The position numbers and the translations under genes were made by a program. The notes below the pieces were generated by a model. It did no database searches. It was not told the origin of the DNA and saw only the letters and a list, made by a program, of their open reading frames with translations. DNA of 64,000 bases. Source: Methylotenera sp. L2L1. GTDB lineage: Bacteria; Pseudomonadota; Gammaproteobacteria; Burkholderiales; Methylophilaceae. Position 1 is the first letter of the stretch, and every line of letters starts with the position of its first letter. The DNA lies in NCBI RefSeq assembly GCF_000744605.1, contig NZ_JQMG01000001.1, positions 868,001-932,000 on the forward strand, read 5' to 3'. Shown here piece by piece: positions 35,230-43,387 of this stretch.

Positions 35230-36192
35230 ATGAATGAACTGCAGTCGATAGGCACTTGGTGGATGTGGGGAGGTTTTGGCATATTTGTAGTCGCCATGCT
35301 GGCCATTGATATGTTTGCGTTAGGGCGCAAAGGCGCACATAAGGTAGGGGCGCGTGAGGCGCTTATTTGGTCGCTGGTATGGTTTATGTTGGCGATGGTG
35401 TTTGGTGCAGCGTTATGGGCGTGGTTGGACTATACAAGCGGAAGAGCGATAGCCGATGCCAGAGCGATGGAGTATCTCACAGGCTATTTACTAGAAAAAA
35501 CACTGGCGATGGATAACATCTTTGTGTTTGTGATGATTTTTAGTTATTTTGCGGTGCCGTTGGAGTACCAAAAGCGTATATTGGTGTATGGCGTATTGGG
35601 TGCCATTATTTTGCGTGCCTTAATGATTCTGATTGGCGCGTGGCTGATTGCGCAGTTCCATTGGGTATTGTATGTGTTTGGGGCGTTCTTGCTGATTACT
35701 GGTATCAAGATGTTTGTGTTTGCTGATCATGAGCCGAATTTAGCGACTAACCCTTTGCTTAAATGGTTACGCCAACATATTCGTATTACGGATAAGTATC
35801 ACGCTGATAAGTTTTGGATCACCGAGAACGGTGTGCGTTGGTTTACGCCTATGTTTTTGGTATTGGTGTTGATTGAGTTTTCAGATGTGATTTTTGCAAT
35901 GGATAGTATCCCTGCTATTTTTGCGATTACCAATGATCCGTTTATTGTATTTACCTCAAATATTTTCGCTATTTTAGGCTTGCGTGCGCTGTACTTCTTA
36001 TTAGCTGATATGGCAGAGCGCTTTCACTTGCTTAAATTTGGCTTGGCGTTAGTGTTGATATTTGTAGGCATAAAAATGCTGATAGTAGAGTGGTTCAAAA
36101 TTCCAGTGGCAGTTTCATTAGGGGTAGTAGTGGCAGTGCTAGGTACAAGTATGTTGCTCAGTTTATTAGCGACAAGAAAAGTAAAGTCATAA
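35230..36192 (+). CDS. TerC/Alx family membrane protein
   Basis: An integral membrane protein of 320 residues with about nine helices. It has the conserved acidic motifs of the family: EKTLAMDNIFVF and FSDVIFAMDSIPAIFA. In E. coli the relative Alx exports manganese and is induced at high pH through a yybP-ykoY riboswitch; I could not find a convincing riboswitch in the 69 bp upstream. Role here: probably metal (Mn) homeostasis or metalation of exported proteins. Single gene with its own terminator. Confidence 0.88.
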   Translation: MNELQSIGTWWMWGGFGIFVVAMLAIDMFALGRKGAHKVGAREALIWSLVWFMLAMVFGAALWAWLDYTSGRAIADARAMEYLTGYLLEKTLAMDNIFVFVMIFSYFAVPLEYQKRILVYGVLGAIILRALMILIGAWLIAQFHWVLYVFGAFLLITGIKMFVFADHEPNLATNPLLKWLRQHIRITDKYHADKFWITENGVRWFTPMFLVLVLIEFSDVIFAMDSIPAIFAITNDPFIVFTSNIFAILGLRALYFLLADMAERFHLLKFGLALVLIFVGIKMLIVEWFKIPVAVSLGVVVAVLGTSMLLSLLATRKVKS

Positions 36193-36194
36193 TT

Positions 36195-36222
36195 AAAAAG
36201 CCCGCTTTAAGCGGGCTTTTTA
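36195..36222. terminator. Bidirectional terminator between terC-like and cytochrome b561 genes
   Basis: The perfect stem AAAAAGCCCGC / GCGGGCTTTTT with a 5-base loop lies between convergent genes. Confidence 0.95.
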
Positions 36223-36250
36223 ATGGGTGTTACCGAGTATAAATAATAGA

Positions 36251-36850
36251 TTATTTAAATGACATACGTTTCATGGTGCCATCTTTATCAACGAACTTAT
36301 GTTTTAGAGCGCCTGCAATATGAATGATGACAGCTAGTAGTAATAGGGCACCGACAATCTCATGTGCTTCTTTGAATATATCACGCATAGTGCTGTTATC
36401 TAAACCAGCGATGAAGTCCATACCAAACCACATCACACCGTATTTGCTGTTAACAGCCATAATCAGGCCTGTGACAGGCATTGCTACCATCAATAAATAA
36501 AGCAGGTGATGCATACCAGTGGCTAGCTTTTTCTCCCAAGCTTTGTAAGAGATGAGCATCGCAGGTGGGCGGTGCGTAATGCGCCACAACACACGAACCG
36601 CGATAAGCGCTAGTAATGTGATACCGATTGATTTATGTAAGTTAAAGTAAAAGGTTCTCGGGCTAGCTTCTTTAGCAAGCTCCCATGTATATATGCCTAA
36701 ATCGAATAAATCAAAAGCCGATTGTTTTGCGGCCTCTTTAGGCAGCTCACTCATGTACCAACCTAGTGCAAACATACCAATAATAACAAGTGCGATCAGC
36801 CAGTGAAGAAAGACCGCGGTTTTTGTATAGCGTGTAGAAGCTTGATTCAT
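36251..36850 (-). CDS. Cytochrome b561 family protein
   Basis: A membrane di-haem b-type cytochrome of 199 residues with four main hydrophobic helices and His residues placed as haem ligands (FLHWLIAL near residue 16, NLHKSIG near 71, MHHLLYL, and AHEIVGALL and HIAGALKH near the end). Such proteins move electrons between quinone and periplasmic partners. It stands alone, divergent from the metallohydrolase gene. It is a candidate partner for the SHP-like cytochrome at 20.9 kb, though not adjacent. Confidence 0.88.
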   Translation of the reverse strand: MNQASTRYTKTAVFLHWLIALVIIGMFALGWYMSELPKEAAKQSAFDLFDLGIYTWELAKEASPRTFYFNLHKSIGITLLALIAVRVLWRITHRPPAMLISYKAWEKKLATGMHHLLYLLMVAMPVTGLIMAVNSKYGVMWFGMDFIAGLDNSTMRDIFKEAHEIVGALLLLAVIIHIAGALKHKFVDKDGTMKRMSFK

Positions 36851-36961
36851 AGTAATATCCTAGTGGCACTAAATTAACATTCAACTGTGACCATGGTCAC
36901 AACGAATGATTGCATAAAACGTAGTTATTTTAATCGCTAACCCTAGCGCAAGGAATCATTC

Positions 36962-37900
36962 ATGAAAATTTTAATGATAACCATGAGTTTGTTTTCAATG
37001 ATTGGCTGTTCACATGCGCAAGTACAGCATGACAGCTTTGTGGTTGAGGCGGTGGCTGACGGTATTTATGTACATCATGGGGAGCATTTAGATATTGATA
37101 CTGGGTATCAGGGTGATATCTGCAATATTAGCTTTATTGTTGGTAGTAAAGGCGTTGCTGTGATTGACACAGGCGGCAGCCTGAAAGTTGGCCAGCAATT
37201 ACAGACGGCTATTCGTAAAGTCACGCCTTTGCCTGTGTTGTACGTGATTAATACGCATGTGCATCCTGACCATATTTACGGTAATGCTGCATTTTTACCC
37301 AAGAACCCTAGCGAGCCCAAGCCAGCCTTTGTCGGCCATGAGAAGTTGGGCAATGCGATGGAGGTGAGAAGTGAGCAATACACTAGGCTCAATGAGCGGT
37401 TTTTGCATGATGATGCAAAAGGCAGTGACTTGATTAAGCCGACACTGGCTGTTAAAACTACACTGGAGCTTGATTTAGGCGATAGAGTGCTGATATTAAA
37501 TGCGCATCCATTGGCACATACCAATACCGATATTACGTTGCTTGATCGTAACACCGGTACTTTATTTGCGGGTGATTTATTGTTTATAGAGCGCACACCA
37601 GTGATTGAGGGTGATATTAAAGGCTTAATTGCAGAAATAATAAAATTAAAGGATAGCCCTGCAAAGCAGGTGGTGCCAGGGCATGGGCCTGTCACTAAAG
37701 ATTGGCTGGTTGCATTTACAAATGCCGAGCGTTATTTGACCGTATTATTGAAAGATGTACGTGCAAGTATTCAGGCTAATGAAGGGATGGAAAAAGCAAT
37801 GGATACAGCAGCTGCAAGTGAGCGTAATCACTGGAAACTGTTTGAAATTGCTAATCGACGCAATGTAAATACAATTTACCCTGTATTGGAATGGGAATAA
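36962..37900 (+). CDS. Quinoprotein relay system zinc metallohydrolase-like (MBL fold)
   Basis: An exported metallo-beta-lactamase-fold protein of 312 residues. The N-terminus (MKILMITMSLFSMIGC) looks like a lipoprotein signal with Cys16. The metal site THVHPDH and the later AHTNTD, FAGDLL and VPGHGP motifs are complete. The order VADGIYVHHGEH, then GDICNISFIVG, then VAVIDTGGS fits the SoxH-related family that co-occurs with PQQ-dependent dehydrogenases. The orphan pqqA gene is only 1.1 kb away, which supports this. The exact reaction is unknown. It has a good AAGGA site 5' of the ATG. Confidence 0.8.
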   Translation: MKILMITMSLFSMIGCSHAQVQHDSFVVEAVADGIYVHHGEHLDIDTGYQGDICNISFIVGSKGVAVIDTGGSLKVGQQLQTAIRKVTPLPVLYVINTHVHPDHIYGNAAFLPKNPSEPKPAFVGHEKLGNAMEVRSEQYTRLNERFLHDDAKGSDLIKPTLAVKTTLELDLGDRVLILNAHPLAHTNTDITLLDRNTGTLFAGDLLFIERTPVIEGDIKGLIAEIIKLKDSPAKQVVPGHGPVTKDWLVAFTNAERYLTVLLKDVRASIQANEGMEKAMDTAAASERNHWKLFEIANRRNVNTIYPVLEWE

Positions 37901-37927
37901 AAAAAGCGGCAATTTCTGCCGCTTCTT
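37900..37927 (+). terminator. Terminator after the metallohydrolase gene
   Basis: The 8-bp stem AAGCGGCA / TGCCGCTT with a 5-base loop directly follows the stop; an A-run precedes it, so it also serves the convergent DoxX gene. Confidence 0.8.
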
Positions 37928-37957
37928 GCTGTGTAACTTTAAGACCTAGGCTTACAT

Positions 37958-38332
37958 TTAAGCTTTTTTCTTACAGTTATCTAAGCTACACGCTGTATTA
38001 GGGTTTACATATAGCAGTAATAAGCCACCAGCAATTGCTAGATACTGTAACACTGGTAACTTGAGTAATAGGGTTAGAGCGACGATATAAATAGCCATGA
38101 ACAATGCAAATGCTTTGGTTTTATAACCTAGTAATAAAGCCAAGCCACCAACAAAGTTCACAAAAATAATCAGTGGGGCAAAAATGCCAGGCAAGCCTAA
38201 GCTACCCAAACCAGCTTGATATTGCTGATATCCATCAGGATTGCTGGTAAAACCAACAATCAGCGCTACGACTTGAAGTAAAAAGAGTTGCGCTAATAAA
38301 ACGCGTGCTGCAGTTGCTAAGTATTTTTGCAT
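37958..38332 (-). CDS. DoxX family membrane protein
   Basis: A 124-residue protein with four membrane helices: residues about 5-25, 50-68, 74-94 and 96-112. The segments GLGSLGLPGIFAPLIIFVNFVGGLALLLGYKTK (positions about 41-73) match the DoxX family, whose members are membrane subunits or accessory proteins of redox systems. The C-terminus has two Cys (TACSLDNCKK). Divergent from the GNAT gene. Confidence 0.82.
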   Translation of the reverse strand: MQKYLATAARVLLAQLFLLQVVALIVGFTSNPDGYQQYQAGLGSLGLPGIFAPLIIFVNFVGGLALLLGYKTKAFALFMAIYIVALTLLLKLPVLQYLAIAGGLLLLYVNPNTACSLDNCKKKA

Positions 38333-38371
38333 ATAAAACCTTAATCATTAATTAAAGACCAAGGTTGCATA

Positions 38372-38839
38372 ATGCCTGTTACTGCAAACGCTCGCAAGGG
38401 GATAACAGTGCAAGATAGTTTCAATATTGAGAAAGTAAGATGGCAAACGCATGCGCAGCAATTAATCGCTGTGCGAGAGGCTGTGTTTATCGTTGAGCAG
38501 AAGGTACCTGTTGCATTAGAGTGGGATGGTTTAGATGAAACGGCTCAACATTTACTGGCATTGAGCTCAGCAGGAGTGGCTGTAGGCTGTGCAAGGCTGC
38601 TGGGGGATGGTAGTGTTGGACGTATGGCTGTAATAAAGCTTTGGCGTGGCCTAGGTGTGGGTGCGGCGTTATTAAATTCGGCTATTGCTTATTATCGGCA
38701 GCAAGGGATAGATGTGGTCACACTCTCAGCCCAAGTGCATGCAATCGCGTTTTATGAGAGATTTGGATTTAAGGTATGTAGCGAAGTTTACGTCGATGCG
38801 GGTATTTTACATCGGGATATGCAACGCATCGACGCGTAG
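38372..38839 (+). CDS. GNAT family N-acetyltransferase
   Basis: A 155-residue acyl-CoA-dependent acetyltransferase. It has the VREAVFIVEQKVP and EWDGLDETAQH opening and the acetyl-CoA loop in KLWRGLGVGAALLNSAI, then FYERFGFKV near the end, as in the YjcF/ElaA-like group. Substrate unknown. Two starts are possible: the ATG at 38372 (AAGG site) and an in-frame GTG at 38408 (AAGGGG site); I keep the longer. It is divergent from DoxX and ends in a bidirectional terminator shared with pqqA. Confidence 0.85.
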   Translation: MPVTANARKGITVQDSFNIEKVRWQTHAQQLIAVREAVFIVEQKVPVALEWDGLDETAQHLLALSSAGVAVGCARLLGDGSVGRMAVIKLWRGLGVGAALLNSAIAYYRQQGIDVVTLSAQVHAIAFYERFGFKVCSEVYVDAGILHRDMQRIDA

Positions 38840-38865
38840 GCGATTAGGGTAAATTTTAGATATTA

Positions 38866-38898
38866 AAAAAAGCCTAATCAGTACTGAGTAGGCTTTTT
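38866..38898. terminator. Bidirectional terminator between the GNAT gene and pqqA
   Basis: A long hairpin: AAAAAGCCTA / TAGGCTTTTT outside and TCAG / CTGA inside, one mismatch. It serves the rightward GNAT gene and the leftward pqqA. Confidence 0.9.
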
Positions 38899-38958
38899 AT
38901 CAAATCAAGTTATCTCGTCAAGCTTAGTTCATTAAGGTTGACGAGAGTCTAAGGCGAA

Positions 38959-39030
38959 TTACTTGTTCATTACGTACATTGTAACTTCGAAGCCGAAACG
39001 CATTTCAGTCGCTGCTGGTGTTGTCCACAT
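38959..39030 (-). CDS. pqqA: Coenzyme PQQ precursor peptide PqqA (orphan)
   Basis: A 23-residue peptide beginning MWTTPAATEMRFGFEVTMY, with the conserved Glu and Tyr three residues apart (E-V-T-M-Y) that the radical-SAM enzyme PqqE crosslinks to make pyrroloquinoline quinone. A consensus AAGGAG ribosome site stands 7 bp before the ATG. It is alone: no pqqB, C, D or E gene is near, though a PQQ-linked metallohydrolase lies 1.1 kb away. Separate or multiple pqqA copies are known in methylotrophs, where PQQ serves methanol dehydrogenase. The small size is why gene finders often miss it. Confidence 0.93.
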   Translation of the reverse strand: MWTTPAATEMRFGFEVTMYVMNK

Positions 39031-39076
39031 AATAATTCTCCTTTAGTTTTATTTACATCAAATTGATGTCGTACTT

Positions 39077-39094
39077 GTATGATTCACATCATAC
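39077..39094. promoter_or_regulatory. Operator-like inverted repeat upstream of pqqA
   Basis: A perfect 7-bp inverted repeat (GTATGAT / ATCATAC) with a 4-base spacer lies 47 bp before the pqqA start. It overlaps where a -10/-35 promoter (TTGAAA about 17 bp from AATCAT on the minus strand) could sit. Regulator unknown. Confidence 0.4.
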
Positions 39095-39322
39095 TCATCG
39101 GTTTCAATTCACACGTATGTACTTTAATGAATGCGAGCTCATGATTTTACTTAACTTAAAGGGTGGTGAGTAATTTGTGCATTGTAGTGGGGTGCCCGTA
39201 TCAAATGTATGTAGTATTTCTGAGTAACAGTCAGGATATTCAGTTGTTGGTATCAAAAATGCTTTTAATTTCATAAAAATCAACAACTCAACGCGCTATA
39301 CTGATTGCTATTGGGAGAATCT

Positions 39323-40510
39323 ATGGGTTTAGATGTACGTACCATCATGGTGATGTTTGCCATGTTGTCTTTTATGTTTTTCTGCTTATTTGAGTTGGCA
39401 GGGTTGCGCGTAGGCCGTATTCGTGGCGTAAGGCAGTGGGCAGTCGCAAATTTATGTATCGGTCTAGGTTTTAGTTTAGCTTATTTTTTTGGGCGCACCA
39501 CACCCGGACATGACTGGGCAGTGGTGTTTGGTGTGACGTTAATTGCAACGGGTGCTTGCCTGCAGTTAACGGGGATTCAGGCGTTTAAAGAGCAGCCAAC
39601 TTATTGGCGGCTAGTGGTGTTATTTATTGGCATTATTTTTTGCCAGAGTGTTTGGTTTAATGTCATTCACCCAGATTTTCATGTACGTGCTAGTGTAAAT
39701 TCTTTCTTATTTTTCTTTATTTATGCGGCTTGTACCCGTGTGCTCTTGGTAAAAACAGAAGCTTCATTGAGAGTGTCATACTGGTTTACGGGGGCGTCAT
39801 TTGCGATGCTGGCCGTGCTACTGGTTGCGCGTGGTGTCGTTATTATGCGTTCACCAGATGAATCTATTGGCTTGCACGTTAATACGGCCATTAATACCCT
39901 GCCATTTATCATCTGTTGTTTATTGCAATTTTGCATCGCATTTGGTTTGCTATTGATGCTAAACCATAGGCTGATTGCCGATGTATACCAAGTGGCATCG
40001 CGTGATGCACTGACTGGCACTTTGAATCGACGTCGCATTGAAGAAGATGCCTTGCGCCTGAGGGCGCGCTGCATGCGTACTGGCGAGTCATTAGCGATTA
40101 TGATGATCGATATTGATTTCTTTAAGTCTATTAATGATCGTTATGGACATCCTGCCGGTGATAAGGTGCTTTGCTGTTTGGCTGAAATTGCTCAAAAATC
40201 GATTAGACCAGATGATTATTTTGCACGTTATGGTGGTGAAGAGTTTTGCATGTTGCTAACCGCTACGACAGAAAATGAAGCATTGGAGTTGGCGGAGCGC
40301 CTACGTTTGGCTTTTGCACAGTTTACGTTAGCACTGGGGAAAGAGCGTCTTAATGTGACGGTGAGTATAGGTGTTGCAGACTCGCGTGATATTGGCTTGG
40401 AGTTTGCAGACCTTGTGAAAGCGGCGGACCAGGCGCTGTATCGCGCCAAGCAAAACGGCCGTAATCAGGTGGTTGCTTACTCAAGTATGCGTGTTGATGA
40501 TACGTTTTAA
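39323..40510 (+). CDS. Membrane-bound diguanylate cyclase (GGDEF)
   Basis: It makes the second messenger c-di-GMP. The first 220 residues hold about seven membrane helices. The C-terminal GGDEF domain has the intact active site GGEEF in ARYGGEEFCMLL and an RxxD inhibitory site (RPDD) five residues before it, so it should be active and product-inhibited. The ATG at 39323 with a GGGAG site is chosen; the frame also has a TTG six codons upstream. A single gene, ending directly at an inverted-repeat element. Confidence 0.93.
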   Translation: MGLDVRTIMVMFAMLSFMFFCLFELAGLRVGRIRGVRQWAVANLCIGLGFSLAYFFGRTTPGHDWAVVFGVTLIATGACLQLTGIQAFKEQPTYWRLVVLFIGIIFCQSVWFNVIHPDFHVRASVNSFLFFFIYAACTRVLLVKTEASLRVSYWFTGASFAMLAVLLVARGVVIMRSPDESIGLHVNTAINTLPFIICCLLQFCIAFGLLLMLNHRLIADVYQVASRDALTGTLNRRRIEEDALRLRARCMRTGESLAIMMIDIDFFKSINDRYGHPAGDKVLCCLAEIAQKSIRPDDYFARYGGEEFCMLLTATTENEALELAERLRLAFAQFTLALGKERLNVTVSIGVADSRDIGLEFADLVKAADQALYRAKQNGRNQVVAYSSMRVDDTF

Positions 40511-40638
40511 CCTAGGGAACACGGAATAAGTGGCCATGTAGGCGAATTGCTTCGTTCTTGGCTCATTCTGTCTAGGTTTCTCCGTTCCGTGCGCCTCGCA
40601 CTTCATCCCGCTCGCTCACTTGTTCCGTGTTCCCTAGG
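40511..40638. repeat. 128-bp element bounded by 22-bp inverted repeats
   Basis: The left arm (40511-40532, beginning CCTAGGGAACACGGAA) and right arm (40617-40638, ending TTCCGTGTTCCCTAGG) are inverted copies with a single mismatch. The element fills the whole space between the convergent diguanylate cyclase and HPP-CBS genes; the left arm starts right after one stop codon and the right arm contains the other (CTA at 40634-40636). Inside are further TTCCGTG copies and a C/T-rich stretch. It could be a MITE-like insertion or a bidirectional termination structure. Confidence 0.75.
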
Positions 40639-41818
40639 AAGATAATCCTAAGGTTCGCAAGTTAGCTACGCGTCCGTGGTAAAGCGCGGAAACTAAATCA
40701 GACTGTGTCACCATGCCGACCAAGCGGCGCTCATCGTCAACCACGGGAATATGATGGTGGACCTTAGTTTGCGACATCAGTGGAATCAGTTCAATAATAT
40801 GCATATTGATGGATGCCGTGACGGCTGGCGAGGTCATGATTTGGCCTACCACTTCAGGTTTGTGCGAAGACAGTGTATGGGTTCTGCGGATAAAGTTTTT
40901 AAGTTTGGCTTCAAATCCCTCATATACCTCTAAATTGGCATGCTGCATAAAGTTGGCCTGCGTGATGATGCCCACTACACGCCGAGCTCTGTCAATCACA
41001 GGTAGCGCTTTGATTTCATGCTGCCGCATGAGCAGCCAAGCGTCTTCCAGCAAGGTGCCGAACACGACGCTGACCACATCTTTAGACATAATGTCTGCGC
41101 AAACAATCTCACCAAAACGGCGCCGATAAGCGTGCATTTCAGTTTGTTGTAACAAGCTTTGCAAATCATCGCGGCTTACGTCTAGCACTTGGTTGTATTC
41201 TTTGAGTACCGCATTTAAATCTTCAGTATTAAAGCCAAAGCGCATTTCAGCGGGAATATCCTTGGTTAAATGCTGAGAGGTTTTTGCTGCAAGATGCGGA
41301 TAAGGGCGGCGTGTTGCATTGTTGAAGAGAATGGCGACCAGCAACAGGATGAACGAGTTAAGCGCGACCGGTGCCAATACAAACCAATAGCCTTGTGCAT
41401 GGATAGTAGCACCGCCTAGCACCGCGGTGAGCGCTACCGCACCGCTGGGCGGGTGTATGCACCTTAAGGCAAACATGGCCACAATTGATATGCTGACTGC
41501 CACCGCAGCCGCTGCAGCAGGGGAGGTGATCCACATAGCGCAAGTCACGCCGATAAAAGCGGCAGTGGTATTGCCGCCGATAATAGACCACGGCTGTGCT
41601 AATGGGCTTGAAGGCACGGCGAATAACAGTACGGCAGAAGCACCCATCGGGGCTATTAGGTAGGGGATAGTGCTAGTATCGCCCTCTATTAAAACGGTCA
41701 CTAAGCCAGTTAATAAGATGCCGACAAATGCGCCAACACCAGCGCGTAGACGTTCAGTATGATTAACGGAAATTCGTTCTGGGACAAAGCCTTTCAGCCA
41801 ATATTTAAGTTTTTCCAA
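40634..41818 (-). CDS. HPP family membrane protein with CBS domains
   Basis: A 394-residue protein. Residues about 20-170 form four to five membrane helices with the family motif IHPPSGAVAL; residues about 240-385 form a pair of CBS domains (DIMSKDVVSVVFG, then QIMTSPAVTASIN and GMVTQSDLVSAL), which sense adenine nucleotides. HPP proteins have been linked to nitrite transport in chloroplasts and cyanobacteria; the bacterial HPP-CBS type is uncharacterised. It ends inside the right arm of the 128-bp inverted-repeat element, so its last codons may derive from that insertion. Confidence 0.87.
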   Translation of the reverse strand: MEKLKYWLKGFVPERISVNHTERLRAGVGAFVGILLTGLVTVLIEGDTSTIPYLIAPMGASAVLLFAVPSSPLAQPWSIIGGNTTAAFIGVTCAMWITSPAAAAAVAVSISIVAMFALRCIHPPSGAVALTAVLGGATIHAQGYWFVLAPVALNSFILLLVAILFNNATRRPYPHLAAKTSQHLTKDIPAEMRFGFNTEDLNAVLKEYNQVLDVSRDDLQSLLQQTEMHAYRRRFGEIVCADIMSKDVVSVVFGTLLEDAWLLMRQHEIKALPVIDRARRVVGIITQANFMQHANLEVYEGFEAKLKNFIRRTHTLSSHKPEVVGQIMTSPAVTASINMHIIELIPLMSQTKVHHHIPVVDDERRLVGMVTQSDLVSALYHGRVANLRTLGLSS

Positions 41819-41960
41819 GCTTGCTGACCTAAGTAATTTTTTAATGATATTACACTATGCACCAATTTGGCGCACCAGTTTAGTGCGCTGACGCTGTGCA
41901 CGGCTGGCTCGGGGTACATGCCAGAGGTGCTTTATTTGCATGTAAATTGCTTAAAGCAGG

Positions 41961-41993
41961 GCTATTCTATAAAATCCTACTTTATAGAATAGC
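41961..41993. promoter_or_regulatory. 13-bp perfect inverted repeat upstream of the fae-like gene
   Basis: GCTATTCTATAAA and TTTATAGAATAGC are exact inverted copies with a 7-base loop, ending 52 bp before the Fae-like start. It could be an operator or a stable 5' leader hairpin; there is no T-run directly after. Confidence 0.6.
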
Positions 41994-42045
41994 ATCATTG
42001 ATTTTATTCATATTTTTCATCGTTTTATTTTCTCAAGGATTTCTC

Positions 42046-42597
42046 ATGTCAAAAATCATTTTCAAAGCAGGCGAAGCTACTGTTTACTCAGAAGGTAAAG
42101 ACGTTACCGCAGCAATGCCAGAAATCTTAATCGGCGCGGTTGACGGCCCAGTAGGCCAAGCGTTTGCAAACTTAATGGCACAAAGCAAAGGTCACACTGC
42201 AATGTTTGCGGTACGTGATATCAACCAATTAGTACGCCCAGTATGTATGACCGTACCTAAAGTAACATTAAAAGGCAGCACAGATGTAGCCTTGTTCGGT
42301 GGTGTGGTGCAAGCAGCTACTGCTGATGCGATTTTGGACTGTGTAATCGAAGGTATCATCCCTAAAGAGCAAGCAAATGATCTATGTATCATCAGTTTGG
42401 TGTGGATTGACCCAGGTTGTATCGAGCTAGAAAAGGCAGGCACTTTAGACAAAGCTGATATGTACAAAAACAACTACGATGCGACTAAATTGGCGATCAA
42501 ACGTGCATTGAACGACGAGCCTAGTATTGATGAGTTGATTGCTAACCGTCACAAAATCAAACACTGTATGTGGGAAGATTCTTGGGATCAAAAATAA
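42046..42597 (+). CDS. Formaldehyde-activating enzyme (Fae) homologue, catalytic His not apparent
   Basis: Fae condenses formaldehyde with tetrahydromethanopterin in methylotrophs. This 183-residue protein has the family body: MSKIIFKAGEATVYSEGKDV, a LFGGVVQAATADAILDCVIEGIIP block and NNYDATKLAIKRALNDEPSIDE near the end. Where M. extorquens Fae has its catalytic His22 (E-V-A-H-I-D-L-I-I-G), this protein reads DVTAAMPEILIG, without a His, and it carries an extra insert near residue 137 (CIELEKAGTLDKAD). It is therefore probably a Fae paralogue (Fae2/Fae3-like) with another role. The frame opens 50 codons further upstream, but the ATG at 42046 with an AAGGA site is right. Single gene with its own terminator. 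Confidence 0.9.
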   Translation: MSKIIFKAGEATVYSEGKDVTAAMPEILIGAVDGPVGQAFANLMAQSKGHTAMFAVRDINQLVRPVCMTVPKVTLKGSTDVALFGGVVQAATADAILDCVIEGIIPKEQANDLCIISLVWIDPGCIELEKAGTLDKADMYKNNYDATKLAIKRALNDEPSIDELIANRHKIKHCMWEDSWDQK

Positions 42598-42672
42598 GAT
42601 AGCTTACTAAGTTATCTAATCTATATGGATGCTTAAGCGCTAATAGGCTTAGGCATGAAAATATAGGTGAAC

Positions 42673-42700
42673 AAAAAAGCGGCTAATAGCCGCTTTTTTT
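42673..42700. terminator. Bidirectional terminator after the fae-like gene
   Basis: The stem AGCGGCT / AGCCGCT with a 3-base loop is flanked by A6 and T7 runs; it also ends the leftward yqj-like genes. Confidence 0.93.
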
Positions 42701-42989
42701 ATTTCTTAATTAAGATATCACTGACACTGCGTGCCAGATTGAGTGCTGAAAAACCGGTTTTTAACCACTTGAGCACGCGTGCCGGGCGAATCACGCTGAT
42801 GGCTGTGGTGACCCCTAGCATTAAGATAGGGTGTTGCCTGACGTAGCGCACCAGTTGAAAGCCACGATAGGCAATGGTTAATGGTGTGCCTAAAGGCGCG
42901 ATATCTTGTGCGAGTAAAGCACGTTGCGACGCTGCTTTCAGGATTAGTTTTTCGCGGCGTTCGGCGATGGTTGCGCGTTTAGGACTCAC
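42699..42989 (-). CDS. YqjK-like small protein
   Basis: A 96-residue basic protein (MSPKRATIAERREKLILKA) with one moderately hydrophobic stretch (ILMLGVTTAISVI, residues about 55-67). It resembles YqjK by size, charge pattern and place: it is the third gene after the YqjD-like and YqjE genes. Function unknown; the group is associated with membrane-bound, ribosome-hibernation-like proteins in E. coli. Confidence 0.7.
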   Translation of the reverse strand: MSPKRATIAERREKLILKAASQRALLAQDIAPLGTPLTIAYRGFQLVRYVRQHPILMLGVTTAISVIRPARVLKWLKTGFSALNLARSVSDILIKK

Positions 42990-42998
42990 AAATCGCTC

Positions 42999-43382
42999 CT
43001 AATCTTTACTGGTTTCTTGATGATCTTTAACCAGTTCCGCTAAGCTGGCTTCGAACATTCTAGGCATGGATTTGAGTGCGCGTATCGCTAGTGCGCCAAT
43101 GATGCCGCCCGTCACAATAAATAGCCCAGTCAACAGGCTTAGTACGAGTAAACGATGCGTATCCCAGAATAAGACCACAATCAGGATTGCCAGCAGCACC
43201 ATGCCAAAGCATAGGCAGAATAGCGCAACAAAGGTCATCGCCAGTAATGAGATTAGACGCTCGCGTCCCTCTTCTAAGTCGGTACTTAGCAGTTCAAGAC
43301 GCGTGTGTACAATGCCAATACAAGTGTTGGTGAGCCTTTTCAGCGAGCCTAATAGCCCGTCATTGTTATTGCTATCACTCAT
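42999..43382 (-). CDS. yqjE: YqjE / phage-holin-family membrane protein
   Basis: A 127-residue protein with two strong membrane helices (LISLLAMTFVALFCLCFGMVLL and LLVLSLLTGLFIVTGGIIGAL, split at residues about 38-62 and 67-92). The open frame continues 24 codons upstream into the preceding gene, but the ATG at 43382 (MSDSNNNDGLLGSLKRL), 5 bp after that gene's stop, is the natural start. Belongs to the YqjE holin-superfamily group. Confidence 0.85.
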   Translation of the reverse strand: MSDSNNNDGLLGSLKRLTNTCIGIVHTRLELLSTDLEEGRERLISLLAMTFVALFCLCFGMVLLAILIVVLFWDTHRLLVLSLLTGLFIVTGGIIGALAIRALKSMPRMFEASLAELVKDHQETSKD

Positions 43383-43387
43383 TGCAA

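Noticed and set aside
39104-39286. 60-residue minus-strand ORF upstream of pqqA
   Set aside because: No ribosome site and no recognisable composition; it overlaps the region where the pqqA promoter should lie.
41896-42045. 50-codon N-terminal extension of the Fae-like gene
   Set aside because: It covers the 13-bp inverted repeat and is not Fae-like; the ATG at 42046 has a ribosome site and the family start.
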